DNA from: Clostridium sp. CAG:967 | GTDB taxonomy: Bacteria; Cyanobacteriota; Vampirovibrionia; Gastranaerophilales; Gastranaerophilaceae | Assembly: GCA_000433095.1 (NCBI GenBank) | Contig: HF991475.1 | Coordinates: 1 to 13,306, forward strand | Direction of reading: 5' to 3' | DNA length: 13,306 nucleotides | In this document: positions 6,206 to 13,306 of the stretch, in pieces | Layout: each line of letters starts with the position of its first letter | Position numbering within the stretch: position 1 is the stretch's first letter | Program-made: the position numbers and the translations under genes | Notes under the pieces: generated by a model | What the model saw: only the letters and a program-made list of their open reading frames with translations | What the model was told of the DNA's origin: nothing | The model's database searches: none

Positions 6206-7513
6206 ATGTTTAAACTGATTAATTCATTGGAATGCAAATTTTCAAAACTACAGCCTTATCAGGTTATTATACTGGGTTTTTTAACTTATATTTTAATAGG
6301 ATTAATATGTATTTCTCTGCCTTTTGCACAGAAAATGCACGTCAGCCTTGTTGATAATTTATTCAACATTGTATCAGCGTTATCTACTACCGGGTTAACC
6401 ACCGGAAATATCAGTCAGCTGTACACACCTTTCGGAAAGCTGATTTTATTAACATTAATCCAGCTGGGTGCTATAGGTTACATGACAATAACTTCATTTT
6501 TTATACTCTCATCCGGAAATAATTTATCTAAGTACAGAACAAAAATTCTCAGCGCAGAATTTACACTTCCGGAGAATTTCAATATAAAAGAATTCATCAG
6601 AAATATTATCATTTACACTTTTGTTATTGAATTAACAGGCAGCATTCTTCTAAGTATTGAGTTTGCGAAACTCGGTTATGCAAATCCGTTATGGGCAGGA
6701 GTTTTCCACGCTGTATCAGCATTTTCTACGGCAGGTTTCAGTATTTTTGCAACAGGATTGGAAGCATTTAAAAATGATATTTCAATAAATTTAATTATTG
6801 CATTTTTATGTTATTCGGGTGCTATAGGTTTTATAATTCCTATGGATATTTACAGAAAAATTGTTGATAAAAACCACAGAATAACCTTTACAACAAAAGT
6901 TATCCTGTTTATTACCGCACTGGTGGGCATTGGCGGAACAGTTTTATACATGCTGAACTGTAATTCCGGAATTCTGCCAGCATTTTTCCAGGTAATGTCA
7001 GCATCTACAACAGCAGGTTTTAACACCGTAAGTATCGGAAAACTTTCCACAACCTCACTTGCAGTATTGATTGCGGCAATGGTAATCGGTGCATCTCCCA
7101 GTGGTACCGGAGGCGGTATTAAAACTACAAGTATAAGCGTTTTGCTCGGTGTTGTAAGAAGTGTTATGAAAGGTCAGTATAAACAGATTACGTTCTTAAA
7201 CAAAACAATTCCTTTAAACAGAGTGTTCACAGCAATTGCAGCTACTACAACTTATATGTTTACTCTGGTTATTGTGGTTTATTTACTCACCTTGACAGAA
7301 CAATTCTCTTTTATGGAAATATGTTTTGAAGCGGCTTCCGCACTCGGAACTGTTGGTCTGTCAATGGGAATTACAGCTGACTTATCAAATACCGGTAAAA
7401 TCATTTTGTCTTTAGCAATGTTTTTAGGTCGTGTAGGTCCGCTTTCTATAGGAATTGCATTTTTTAAATCAAGTTCCAATGTGGTTGCCTGCAAAAGCGA
7501 TCTTGCTACTTAA
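6206..7513 (+). CDS. ktrB: TrkH/KtrB-family potassium uptake channel subunit
   Basis: A 435-residue membrane protein that passes K+ across the cytoplasmic membrane. The four repeated helix-loop-helix units each give a selectivity-filter glycine: TTGLTT (Gly63), STAGFS (Gly177), TTAGFNT (Gly271) and GTVGLS (Gly384). The intramembrane gating loop of this superfamily is visible at about 296-306 (ASPSGTGGGIK). The length and the absence of an extra N-terminal region fit KtrB better than the longer TrkH; the symbol is given on that basis. In known systems the pore pairs with a cytosolic nucleotide-binding ring (KtrA/TrkA). No such gene adjoins it here, so the partner must be elsewhere or absent. 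The gene is transcribed alone and converges with the next gene, six bases between stops, with no clear terminator. Confidence 0.93.
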   Translation: MFKLINSLECKFSKLQPYQVIILGFLTYILIGLICISLPFAQKMHVSLVDNLFNIVSALSTTGLTTGNISQLYTPFGKLILLTLIQLGAIGYMTITSFFILSSGNNLSKYRTKILSAEFTLPENFNIKEFIRNIIIYTFVIELTGSILLSIEFAKLGYANPLWAGVFHAVSAFSTAGFSIFATGLEAFKNDISINLIIAFLCYSGAIGFIIPMDIYRKIVDKNHRITFTTKVILFITALVGIGGTVLYMLNCNSGILPAFFQVMSASTTAGFNTVSIGKLSTTSLAVLIAAMVIGASPSGTGGGIKTTSISVLLGVVRSVMKGQYKQITFLNKTIPLNRVFTAIAATTTYMFTLVIVVYLLTLTEQFSFMEICFEAASALGTVGLSMGITADLSNTGKIILSLAMFLGRVGPLSIGIAFFKSSSNVVACKSDLAT

Positions 7514-7519
7514 AAACAT

Positions 7520-8473
7520 TTAACATATTTTTTCTGATAGCAGTTTTTTAAGTTTTTCACAATCAAAATCAAGATTTGATGAAATGTGCAAAAGTGAATA
7601 TGCTGTCGGATCAAATATAGGATGGCGCAGTCCTAAAAGCAAAGTCAGAGAAGTTGAAATATAACCTAAAATTTTGCCAATCCACAAAGGAAGACTGATT
7701 GTCTTAAAAGTTCTGCCGGGATAATGTTTTGATGCCACCTCATTATAATAATCGTCAATAGAAATTACATTCTCATCAATTACATTAATAGCTTCTCCGT
7801 CAAATTTACGGGTAAGCGCACACTGCACAGCAGCCTCGCAAACAGTTTTGACATTAACAACAGGCCATCTGTTTTTGCCTTTCCACTTTCCGAAATGTAC
7901 GATAAACGGAGAATACTTTAAAAAATTAACAACACGCAGTTCAAGCGTTCTGTCATTTTCACCATAGACAGCCGCAGGGCGCAGAATTACAAATTTGGAT
8001 TTGTTTAGATTATCATTTAACCACAATTCCGATTTAATTTTGTATTTCGGATAAGGGTTTTTGGCAGATAAATCCAAGGGAAGCTCATCTTCATTCTCGC
8101 CGGAAAAGTCTTTAATACCGTAGACATCTGTAGAAGAAAAATAAATAATCTTTTCTTTCGGGATATTTACAAGATATTTAACAGGTTCAAAATTTACTTC
8201 ACGTGCCTCTCTGTCTGAAACAGTATCTACAGTAATTCCTGCAATATGAACCAGTATGTCGGGCTGAAAGTTTGCAAGAGCAGATGCAACGGATTTTCTG
8301 CTTCGAATATCTGCAATTATTATTTTTACTTCGTCCATACCGATTAATTCTTGCGGAATTCTTTTATGAACCATTGCATGGACTTCAAAACCCGCATTTA
8401 AAAATACTTTTACGGCATGCAGACCGATAAACCCGCCTGCACCGGTTATCAAAACAGATTTATTTAATGACAT
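7520..8473 (-). CDS. NAD(P)-dependent extended SDR (epimerase/dehydratase-like), partner of the oxoamine synthase
   Basis: A 317-residue Rossmann-fold reductase. The nucleotide motif is TGAGGFIG (Gly11, 14, 17). SST at 113-115 and Tyr141/Lys145 (YPKYK) are the likely catalytic residues. The C-terminal third has a hydrophobic, possibly membrane-associated segment (about 253-285, LPLWIGKILGY onwards). This is common in SDRs that act on lipids, sterols or hopanoid-type substrates and unlike plain sugar epimerases. The start overlaps the end of the upstream PLP enzyme by 14 bases, with AGGA seven bases before the ATG, so the two are coupled and probably act in sequence. Reduction of a 3-keto group made by that enzyme is a plausible job: 3-ketosphinganine/ketoceramide reductase, or alternatively threonine dehydrogenase. 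The exact substrate is not determined by the sequence. Confidence 0.85.
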   Translation of the reverse strand: MSLNKSVLITGAGGFIGLHAVKVFLNAGFEVHAMVHKRIPQELIGMDEVKIIIADIRSRKSVASALANFQPDILVHIAGITVDTVSDREAREVNFEPVKYLVNIPKEKIIYFSSTDVYGIKDFSGENEDELPLDLSAKNPYPKYKIKSELWLNDNLNKSKFVILRPAAVYGENDRTLELRVVNFLKYSPFIVHFGKWKGKNRWPVVNVKTVCEAAVQCALTRKFDGEAINVIDENVISIDDYYNEVASKHYPGRTFKTISLPLWIGKILGYISTSLTLLLGLRHPIFDPTAYSLLHISSNLDFDCEKLKKLLSEKIC

Positions 8474-9737
8474 CGTATTTCCTGCCTATGTTTTTTAATA
8501 TTTCTACGGCATTGTCTATTTGTTTGAAAGATAATTCTTTCATTGCGCATAGTCTCAGTCTGCACTCTTTACGTCTTACGGCAGGATATGTGACAATGTT
8601 TGTATAAAGTCCGTTTGCCCTTAGTTCGGAATGGATTTTAAAAAGCTTTTCCTCATCATATATCATTACGGGTATAATCGCAGACTGGGTGTGTGCAACA
8701 TCAAACCCGGCTTCTACCAGTTTTGATTTAAGACAGTTAATTTTTTCCCACAAAACATCTCTGCCTGCTTCATCATTTTGGAAAAGCTTGAAAACTTCGT
8801 TCAAACCTCCTGCCACAGATGCAGGAAGACCTGTTGAAAAGAAATATGTTCTTGCATACAGTCTTAAATACTGAATTATATCCGCCGAAGCAGCGCAATA
8901 CCCGCCCAAACCTCCGGGAGATTTGCTGAGCATACCGACATTGAGGTCGACTTTATCCATAACATTATAATATTCCGCAGAACCTTTGCCTGTAGGTCCT
9001 ACAATACCCACACCGTGAGCATCATCTACCATTACCCTGCATTTATATTCTTTTGCAAGTTGAGTTATTACATCAAGTTTTGCAATATCGCCGTCCATTG
9101 AGAATACACCGTCAGTAATTATTAATCGTCCGGATTGTTCATCGGGAATTTTTTTCAAAATTCTTTCAAGCCCTCTCATGTCAGAATGAGGAAAAACCTT
9201 AATATCAGCGCCTGATAATCTGCATCCGTCAAATATTGAAGCATGATTTGCACTGTCATTAATTATAATATCCCCTTCGTTGCACAATGCAGAGATTACA
9301 CCGATATTAGTACCATAACCGCTTGGAAAAACAATAGCATCTTCCGTACCGTAAAAATTTGCAATACGCCCTTCCAATTCTTTATGTATCTCTGTAATCC
9401 CTACATAGTTTGATACAGCACCCATACCATACCCGAATTTATCTAAAGCTTTCCTCGATGCATCCATAACTTTCGGATGTGTAGACAGGTTCAGGTATGA
9501 ATTTGAACCAAGCATTATAACTGAATGAACATCGCCTGACTTTTCCTTAATCGGATATTCACCCTTAACTTTATCCATTGCAAGCATTCCCAAGCCTTCA
9601 TTACCTGTTAATATTCCGCTTTGTAGTACCTCGTTTACTTTTCTTGCTTTAGAAAATAAGTCCTCTCCTGATGCTGTTTTCAAAAAATTTTCAAACTTAT
9701 TATTTTCCTTAATTTTTTGCGCTTCTAACACATTCAT
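8460..9737 (-). CDS. Alpha-oxoamine synthase, PLP-dependent (BioF/KBL/serine palmitoyltransferase family)
   Basis: Condenses an amino acid with an acyl thioester, releasing CO2, to make a 2-amino-3-ketone. The 425-residue protein has the family's PLP site: His165 (SANHAS) stacking on the ring, Asp238 and His241 (DDAHGVG), and the Schiff-base lysine Lys272 (LSKSPGG). An N-terminal extension of about 50 residues precedes the core, making it longer than typical BioF or KBL and closer to bacterial serine palmitoyltransferases. Where many relatives have a Ser-Arg pair (GSxxSR), this protein reads GMGAVSNYVG, so the arginine is replaced by Asn110. The ribosome site AGGGGAG (9745-9739) is only one base from ATG 9737 but seven from an in-frame GTG at 9731, so the true start may be that GTG. 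Substrate is unknown; the reductase encoded downstream suggests a sphingoid-base or aminoketone pathway. Confidence 0.88.
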   Translation of the reverse strand: MNVLEAQKIKENNKFENFLKTASGEDLFSKARKVNEVLQSGILTGNEGLGMLAMDKVKGEYPIKEKSGDVHSVIMLGSNSYLNLSTHPKVMDASRKALDKFGYGMGAVSNYVGITEIHKELEGRIANFYGTEDAIVFPSGYGTNIGVISALCNEGDIIINDSANHASIFDGCRLSGADIKVFPHSDMRGLERILKKIPDEQSGRLIITDGVFSMDGDIAKLDVITQLAKEYKCRVMVDDAHGVGIVGPTGKGSAEYYNVMDKVDLNVGMLSKSPGGLGGYCAASADIIQYLRLYARTYFFSTGLPASVAGGLNEVFKLFQNDEAGRDVLWEKINCLKSKLVEAGFDVAHTQSAIIPVMIYDEEKLFKIHSELRANGLYTNIVTYPAVRRKECRLRLCAMKELSFKQIDNAVEILKNIGRKYDVIK

Positions 9738-9766
9738 TCTCCCCTAATAAAAATAACTTCCTAAAC

Positions 9767-9795
9767 ATTTTGTGATTGTTCATGATTTAAATCAA
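9767..9795 (-). promoter_or_regulatory. Candidate promoter of the oxoamine synthase operon, with a CRP/FNR-type box over the -35
   Basis: Minus strand: TTGATT (9795-9790), 17-base spacer, CAAAAT (9772-9767). The -35 overlaps ATGAT-TTAA-ATCAA (plus strand 9782-9795), which matches the FNR half-site pattern TTGAT-N4-ATCAA at nine of ten positions. It is also a perfect 12-base palindrome in its core (9783-9794). Regulation by a CRP/FNR-family protein is inferred. Confidence 0.35.
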
Positions 9796-9950
9796 TTACA
9801 TTGTCGTTAACCAACTTACTAATATTTTTTTTGCTAAAATTTATATATATACTTTAAGGTACTTTTCAATTTTTAAGTAATCATTTATAATAATAATGTT
9901 TATTAAGAAGCAATTTATGTGTTGGACAAAAAGTTTTGAAGTTTAGTTTA

Positions 9951-9959
9951 TGTTAAAAT
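9951..9959 (+). promoter_or_regulatory. Candidate extended -10 promoter of the SMR transporter
   Basis: TGT followed by TAAAAT (9954-9959) forms an extended -10 element; there is no good -35 at standard spacing, although TTGGAC occurs at 9922-9927. GGAG at 9975-9978 lies eight bases before the ATG at 9987. Confidence 0.4.
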
Positions 9960-9986
9960 AGTTGAAAAAACTATGGAGCATTTATT

Positions 9987-10313
9987 ATGACTAACTTATT
10001 ATTTCTTTTATCAGCAATCATATTTGAAGTTGCAGGCACAACCATGATGAAGCTCTCAAACGGATTTACCGTTCTACTGCCGTCAGTTGCTTTGTTTATC
10101 TTTTATGCAATAAGTTTTTGCTGTCTGACTATGTCACTCAGAAGCATTGATGTAAGCATGGCTTATGCAATTTGGAGTGGTTTTGGTACAGCTCTAATTG
10201 CAACAATCGGAGTAATATTTTTTCATGAGCAGATAAATCCAATAAAAATAATTTCACTTGCTTTTATTATAATAGGTGTTGTAGGGCTTAATTTAAGCGG
10301 TGTTAAGCACTAA
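9987..10313 (+). CDS. Small multidrug resistance (SMR) transporter, EmrE-like
   Basis: A 108-residue, four-helix inner-membrane protein of standard SMR length. These work as antiparallel dimers exchanging protons for cationic substrates. The key residues of EmrE fall at the same positions: Glu14 in helix 1, Tyr40, Tyr60 and Trp63. The N-terminal signature EVAGTTMMKLSNGF and AYAIWSGFGTALIA resemble the promiscuous quaternary-ammonium (Qac/EmrE) subgroup more than the guanidinium exporters (SugE/Gdx). No guanidine riboswitch was noticed upstream, which agrees. It is a single gene, not the paired SMR type. Its 3' end overlaps the convergent Nudix gene by 11 bases. Actual substrates cannot be read from sequence. 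Confidence 0.93.
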   Translation: MTNLLFLLSAIIFEVAGTTMMKLSNGFTVLLPSVALFIFYAISFCCLTMSLRSIDVSMAYAIWSGFGTALIATIGVIFFHEQINPIKIISLAFIIIGVVGLNLSGVKH

Positions 10314-10824
10314 GAAGATAATTTTTTGCAATAACCTTTTCCACAGCTTTGTCAAAAAATTTTTCAGCTAAACTGTCTTTTAAAATTACTCTTTTTGCTT
10401 CTTTTAAACTGTACCATTCTGCGTAGTCAACTTCCTGTGAAAGAGCAAAGTTCTCATTTTTTGAACGTACTATAAAGTTGCATATCAGAGTATTTGATTT
10501 TTCAAAATATTCTGATGCATTAAACTTATAATCAAGAATATCAAGATTTATTTCCTCACGTATTTCTCTTACAAGAGCTTGCTCAAGACTTTCACACTTG
10601 TTAACGTAGCCTGCGACAAGAATATTTTTTTTCCTGCCGTATTGCTGTATTAATAAGCTCTTAGAATAATCGCAGTTAAAAATTACCATACTTACTGCCG
10701 TATTATATACAGGAAATCTAAACTCGCCGCAGGAAGGACAATAAGGCACAATTCCTTCACTCTGACCGAAGTTGATACATTCTTTTTCAATTAGTTTTGC
10801 ACCGCATTCAATACAATATTTCAT
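10303..10824 (-). CDS. Nudix hydrolase with N-terminal zinc ribbon
   Basis: A 173-residue protein counted from the ATG at 10824; a GTG at 10830 would add two residues, and neither has a clear ribosome site. Cys4, Cys7, Cys29 and Cys32 (CIEC and CPSC) form a zinc ribbon like that of NudC-type pyrophosphatases. The Nudix box lies at 72-94: Gly72, Glu78, then REIREEINL, with Asn93 where the consensus has glycine; the metal-binding glutamates are kept. Nudix enzymes cleave X-linked nucleoside diphosphates (for example NADH, ADP-ribose or capped RNA ends). The protein is shorter than NudC and lacks an obvious SQPWPFP-type NADH signature after the box, so substrate is open. It is divergent from feoAB and convergent with the SMR gene. 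Confidence 0.88.
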   Translation of the reverse strand: MKYCIECGAKLIEKECINFGQSEGIVPYCPSCGEFRFPVYNTAVSMVIFNCDYSKSLLIQQYGRKKNILVAGYVNKCESLEQALVREIREEINLDILDYKFNASEYFEKSNTLICNFIVRSKNENFALSQEVDYAEWYSLKEAKRVILKDSLAEKFFDKAVEKVIAKNYLLSA

Positions 10825-10876
10825 AACCACATACTAGCACAAAACTTATTTATTTTAATAAAAAAACATATTTATA

Positions 10877-10905
10877 TTGACAAAAAGTTAGGCTAGACTT
10901 ACAAT
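10877..10905 (+). promoter_or_regulatory. Promoter of feoAB
   Basis: Perfect TTGACA (10877-10882), 17-base spacer, TACAAT (10900-10905). Transcription would start near 10912, leaving a leader of about 40 bases with AAGGA at 10943-10947, five bases before the ATG. Confidence 0.75.
10887..10902. promoter_or_regulatory. Candidate metal-regulator operator within the feoAB promoter
   Basis: GTTAGGCTAGACTTAC fills the spacer between the -35 and -10 and is a quasi-palindrome centred on CTAG, matching its own reverse complement at 12 of 16 positions. The TTAGGCTAG half resembles DtxR/IdeR-type iron boxes (TTAGGTTAG). Binding here would block RNA polymerase, as expected for iron repression. The regulator is inferred. 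Confidence 0.35.
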
Positions 10906-10952
10906 AGTATATGGAACCCCATTAATAGTCCTAAAATATTTTAAGGAAGCCT

Positions 10953-13306
10953 ATGATTGATGCCGAAAAACAAACAACTTTAGACAAATTAGCAATCGGA
11001 AAAGATGCTGTAATCGCTTCTATTGAATGCGATAACAAAGCTTTAAGAAAACATATTCTTGATATGGGACTGACTCCCGGTGTTGAAATTACTCTGGTCA
11101 AGACAGCACCTCTCGGCGATCCGCTTGAGCTGAGGCTGCGAGGATATGAATTGACTTTACGAAAAGAAGATGCATCCAAAATCAAAATTTATGATATCCA
11201 CGATGCCCATAACTGCCCAAGAAAAAACAGGTCATTTAAAAATATTGAACACTCAAAAATCGGCGAAACAACAGTTTATAAAACCAGAAAAGATAATAAA
11301 TCTTCCGTAAAAACAAAGATTAACCTTGCACTTGCGGGTAACCAGAATTCCGGAAAAACCACACTGTTTAATAAACTAACAGGTTCAAACCAGCACGTAG
11401 GGAACTTCCCAGGAGTTACTGTAGACAGAACAGACGGAATAATAAAAAATCATCCTGAAATCACAATTACCGATCTTCCAGGTATATATTCACTATCTCC
11501 GTACAGCAGTGAAGAAATAGTGACAAGAAATTTTATACTGGATGAAAAACCTGACGGAATAATAAACATTATTGATGCAACAAACATTGAAAGAAACTTG
11601 CTTTTAACAATGCAGCTTATAGAACTTGACGTTCCAATGGTAATTGCATTGAATATGATGGATGAAGTACATGAAAGCGGAGGCAGCATCGATATTAACG
11701 GGCTTGAAGCAGCATTGGGCGTACCTGTAATTCCTATTTCGGCATCTAAAAGCGAGGGAATAGAAGAATTGGCAGAGCACGCAATTAATGTTGCAAAGTA
11801 TAGAGAACACCCAGGAAGATTGGATTTTTGCAACCCGAATGAAAAAAATCAGGAGAGTATTCACAGATGCATCCACTCTATTATACATCTTATTGAAACT
11901 CACGCAAAAAATGCACATATTCCTGTTCGTTTTGCAGCAACAAAAATAGCTGAAGGCGACTCTTTAATTTTAAAATCTCTTAATCTTGATAAGAATGAAG
12001 TTGAAACTTGCACACATATAATCACTGAAATGGAAAAAGAAAGAGGGCTTGATAAAGAAGAAGCTTTAGCAGACATGCGATTTACATTTATAGAAAATTT
12101 ATGCAGCAACTTTGTTCATAAACCGGAAGAAACAATCGGATATAAGATTTCAGTCAATGCGGATAAAATTCTTACAGGCAAATACACAGCAATTTTAGCA
12201 TTTCTTGCAATAATGGCAGTAATATTTTATATTACATTCGGACCGTTTGGGACTTGTTTACAGGACTTAACAGAAGCTGCCATTGGGTATATCGCAGGAA
12301 TAACTGATAAAGCATTAAGTGCCTACGGTTTAAATCCTGTTGTTCACTCACTCATCATAGACGGAATATTTGCAGGTGTAGGAAGTGTTTTGAGCTTTCT
12401 GCCAATTATAATAGTTCTGTTTTTCTTCCTTTCAATTCTCGAAGACAGCGGCTATATGGCACGTGTAGCATTTGTAACGGATAAACTTTTAAGAAAAATC
12501 GGACTTTCGGGAAGAAGCTTTGTACCTATGCTTATTGGTTTCGGCTGTTCGGTTCCGGCAATTATGGCAACAAGAACTCTGCCTTCGGAACGTGACAGAA
12601 AAATGACTATTCTTTTAACACCTTTTATGAGCTGTTCTGCTAAGCTGCCGATTTACGCATTATTCACTGCTGCATTTTTTAAAGAAAATCAGGTTATTGT
12701 GATATTAAGCCTTTATTTAACCGGTATTATTGTCGGCATAATTTTTGCTTACTTTATGAAATTTTTTGTATTTAAAGGTCAGCCGGTGCCGTTTGTTATG
12801 GAATTACCTAATTACAGAATACCAAGCCCTATGAATGTTTACAGACTTATCTGCATGAAGTCAAAAGATTTTATTACAAGAGCATTTACTATAATTTTTA
12901 TGGCAACAATTGCAATATGGTTCTTACAAAACTTTGATGCAAGACTTAATCTTGTACATGATTCAGCTGACAGTTTACTGGCATTTTTAGGAAACCTGTT
13001 TGTGCCAATCTTTAAACCTTTAGGGATTTCGGACTGGAGAATTTCTACGGCATTTATAACAGGATTTATGGCAAAAGAAAGCGTTGTAAGTACGCTGACA
13101 GTCTTGTCAGGCGGAAATACCGATATGCTTCCTGCTATGTTTACAAAACTTACAGCATTTGTATTTTTAGTATTTTCATTGTTATACACACCTTGTGTAG
13201 CTGCAATTGCGACTGTAAAACGTGAACTTGGCAGAAATTATGCTTATTTTGTTGTTATTTTACAGTGTGGAATTGCATGGATTGTTTCTTATTTAGTATT
13301 CCTGCT
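10953..13306 (+). CDS. feoB: FeoA-FeoB fusion, ferrous iron transport protein; runs off the right edge
   Basis: Imports Fe2+ across the cytoplasmic membrane. 784 residues are visible from ATG 10953, which has AAGGA five bases upstream. Residues about 10-82 are a FeoA SH3-like domain (LRKHILDMGLTPGVEITLVK, then PLELRLRGYELTLRKEDA). A basic linker (about 88-122) joins it to the FeoB G domain: G1 GNQNSGKT at 129-136, G3 DLPG at 174-177, G4 NMMD at 234-237, and G5 SAS near 263. A helical GDI-like region follows, with membrane helices from about 408. The two inverted gate motifs are present, GFGCSVPAIMATR (529 onwards, Cys532) and SCSAKLPIY (560 onwards, Cys561). FeoA and FeoB are separate proteins in many bacteria; fusion is known in several lineages. 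Only the last membrane helices lie beyond the window. Confidence 0.96.
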   Translation, partial: MIDAEKQTTLDKLAIGKDAVIASIECDNKALRKHILDMGLTPGVEITLVKTAPLGDPLELRLRGYELTLRKEDASKIKIYDIHDAHNCPRKNRSFKNIEHSKIGETTVYKTRKDNKSSVKTKINLALAGNQNSGKTTLFNKLTGSNQHVGNFPGVTVDRTDGIIKNHPEITITDLPGIYSLSPYSSEEIVTRNFILDEKPDGIINIIDATNIERNLLLTMQLIELDVPMVIALNMMDEVHESGGSIDINGLEAALGVPVIPISASKSEGIEELAEHAINVAKYREHPGRLDFCNPNEKNQESIHRCIHSIIHLIETHAKNAHIPVRFAATKIAEGDSLILKSLNLDKNEVETCTHIITEMEKERGLDKEEALADMRFTFIENLCSNFVHKPEETIGYKISVNADKILTGKYTAILAFLAIMAVIFYITFGPFGTCLQDLTEAAIGYIAGITDKALSAYGLNPVVHSLIIDGIFAGVGSVLSFLPIIIVLFFFLSILEDSGYMARVAFVTDKLLRKIGLSGRSFVPMLIGFGCSVPAIMATRTLPSERDRKMTILLTPFMSCSAKLPIYALFTAAFFKENQVIVILSLYLTGIIVGIIFAYFMKFFVFKGQPVPFVMELPNYRIPSPMNVYRLICMKSKDFITRAFTIIFMATIAIWFLQNFDARLNLVHDSADSLLAFLGNLFVPIFKPLGISDWRISTAFITGFMAKESVVSTLTVLSGGNTDMLPAMFTKLTAFVFLVFSLLYTPCVAAIATVKRELGRNYAYFVVILQCGIAWIVSYLVFL

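Larger units (their letters stand above)
9738..9986. other. AT-rich divergent intergenic region
   Basis: About 250 bases between the divergent oxoamine synthase and SMR transporter genes. Apart from the candidate promoters at each end and the FNR-like palindrome, I see no gene, stable hairpin or repeat. The middle (about 9800-9900) is very AT-rich. Confidence 0.6.

Noticed and set aside
9738..9986. Guanidine riboswitch upstream of the SMR transporter
   Set aside because: The region is AT-rich with no conserved riboswitch core, and the transporter resembles the EmrE/Qac subgroup rather than guanidinium exporters.
10931..13189. Several minus-strand open frames (for example 10931-11185, 11450-11833, 12839-13189)
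   Set aside because: All are antisense to the clear FeoA-FeoB frame, which runs without a stop from 10953 to the window edge.
1..13306. CRISPR array, tRNA or rRNA gene, insertion sequence
   Set aside because: No regularly spaced repeats, cloverleaf arms, rRNA-like sequence or transposase frame was noticed on either strand by eye.

Overview
This is a low-G+C bacterial window with closely spaced genes on both strands. The most likely source is an uncultured, host-associated anaerobe. A Gastranaerophilales-type (non-photosynthetic cyanobacterial sister, 'Melainabacteria') genome is my best guess. It rests on the prepilin signature KKAYTLAE followed by a V/I-rich helix, on codon use, and on the mix of a FeoA-FeoB fusion, dapF and single-gene transport units. 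No rRNA or other decisive marker is present, so this stays an inference.

Layout. (1) 1-1384, minus strand: the 5' part of a large prepilin-like, cysteine-rich surface protein that runs off the left edge. It has a strong promoter and Shine-Dalgarno (SD) site, but a run of ten G's (coding strand) in codons 11-14 puts the start codon out of frame with the 447 open codons that follow. This looks like a phase-variable gene in the OFF state. (2) 1505-3677, plus strand: a promoter and a two-gene operon for a four-helix membrane protein and a TPR/single-helix membrane protein, both of unknown function, ended by a bidirectional terminator at 3698-3732. (3) 6076-3752, minus strand: dapF, rpsF (S6), ssb, a small basic protein of unknown function, and rpsR (S18). 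The usual rpsF-ssb-rpsR cluster is interrupted between ssb and rpsR by a ~200 bp segment with direct repeats, palindromes and a candidate promoter, and by the small gene. (4) 6206-7513, plus strand: a KtrB/TrkH-type potassium channel subunit. (5) 9737-7520, minus strand: an overlapping pair, an alpha-oxoamine synthase (PLP enzyme of the BioF/KBL/serine palmitoyltransferase family) and an extended short-chain dehydrogenase. Chemically this pair could make and then reduce a 3-keto long-chain base, or act in threonine/aminoketone metabolism. (6) 9987-10313, plus strand: an EmrE-like small multidrug transporter. (7) 10824-10303, minus strand: a zinc-ribbon Nudix hydrolase. (8) 10953 to the right edge, plus strand: a FeoA-FeoB fusion for ferrous iron uptake, behind a near-consensus promoter with a quasi-palindrome between its -35 and -10.

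How the genes fit together. The central minus-strand cluster is housekeeping (diaminopimelate/lysine and cell wall precursors, ribosome, replication). The flanks are envelope and transport functions: K+, Fe2+, drug efflux and possible lipid-base synthesis. The strongest candidate for undescribed biology is the poly-G switch inside the prepilin leader. The tract-encoded glycines would be removed with the leader by prepilin peptidase, so tract length could switch expression without altering the mature pilin-like protein.

Two large genes, the prepilin at the left edge and feoAB at the right edge, are incomplete because the window cuts them.
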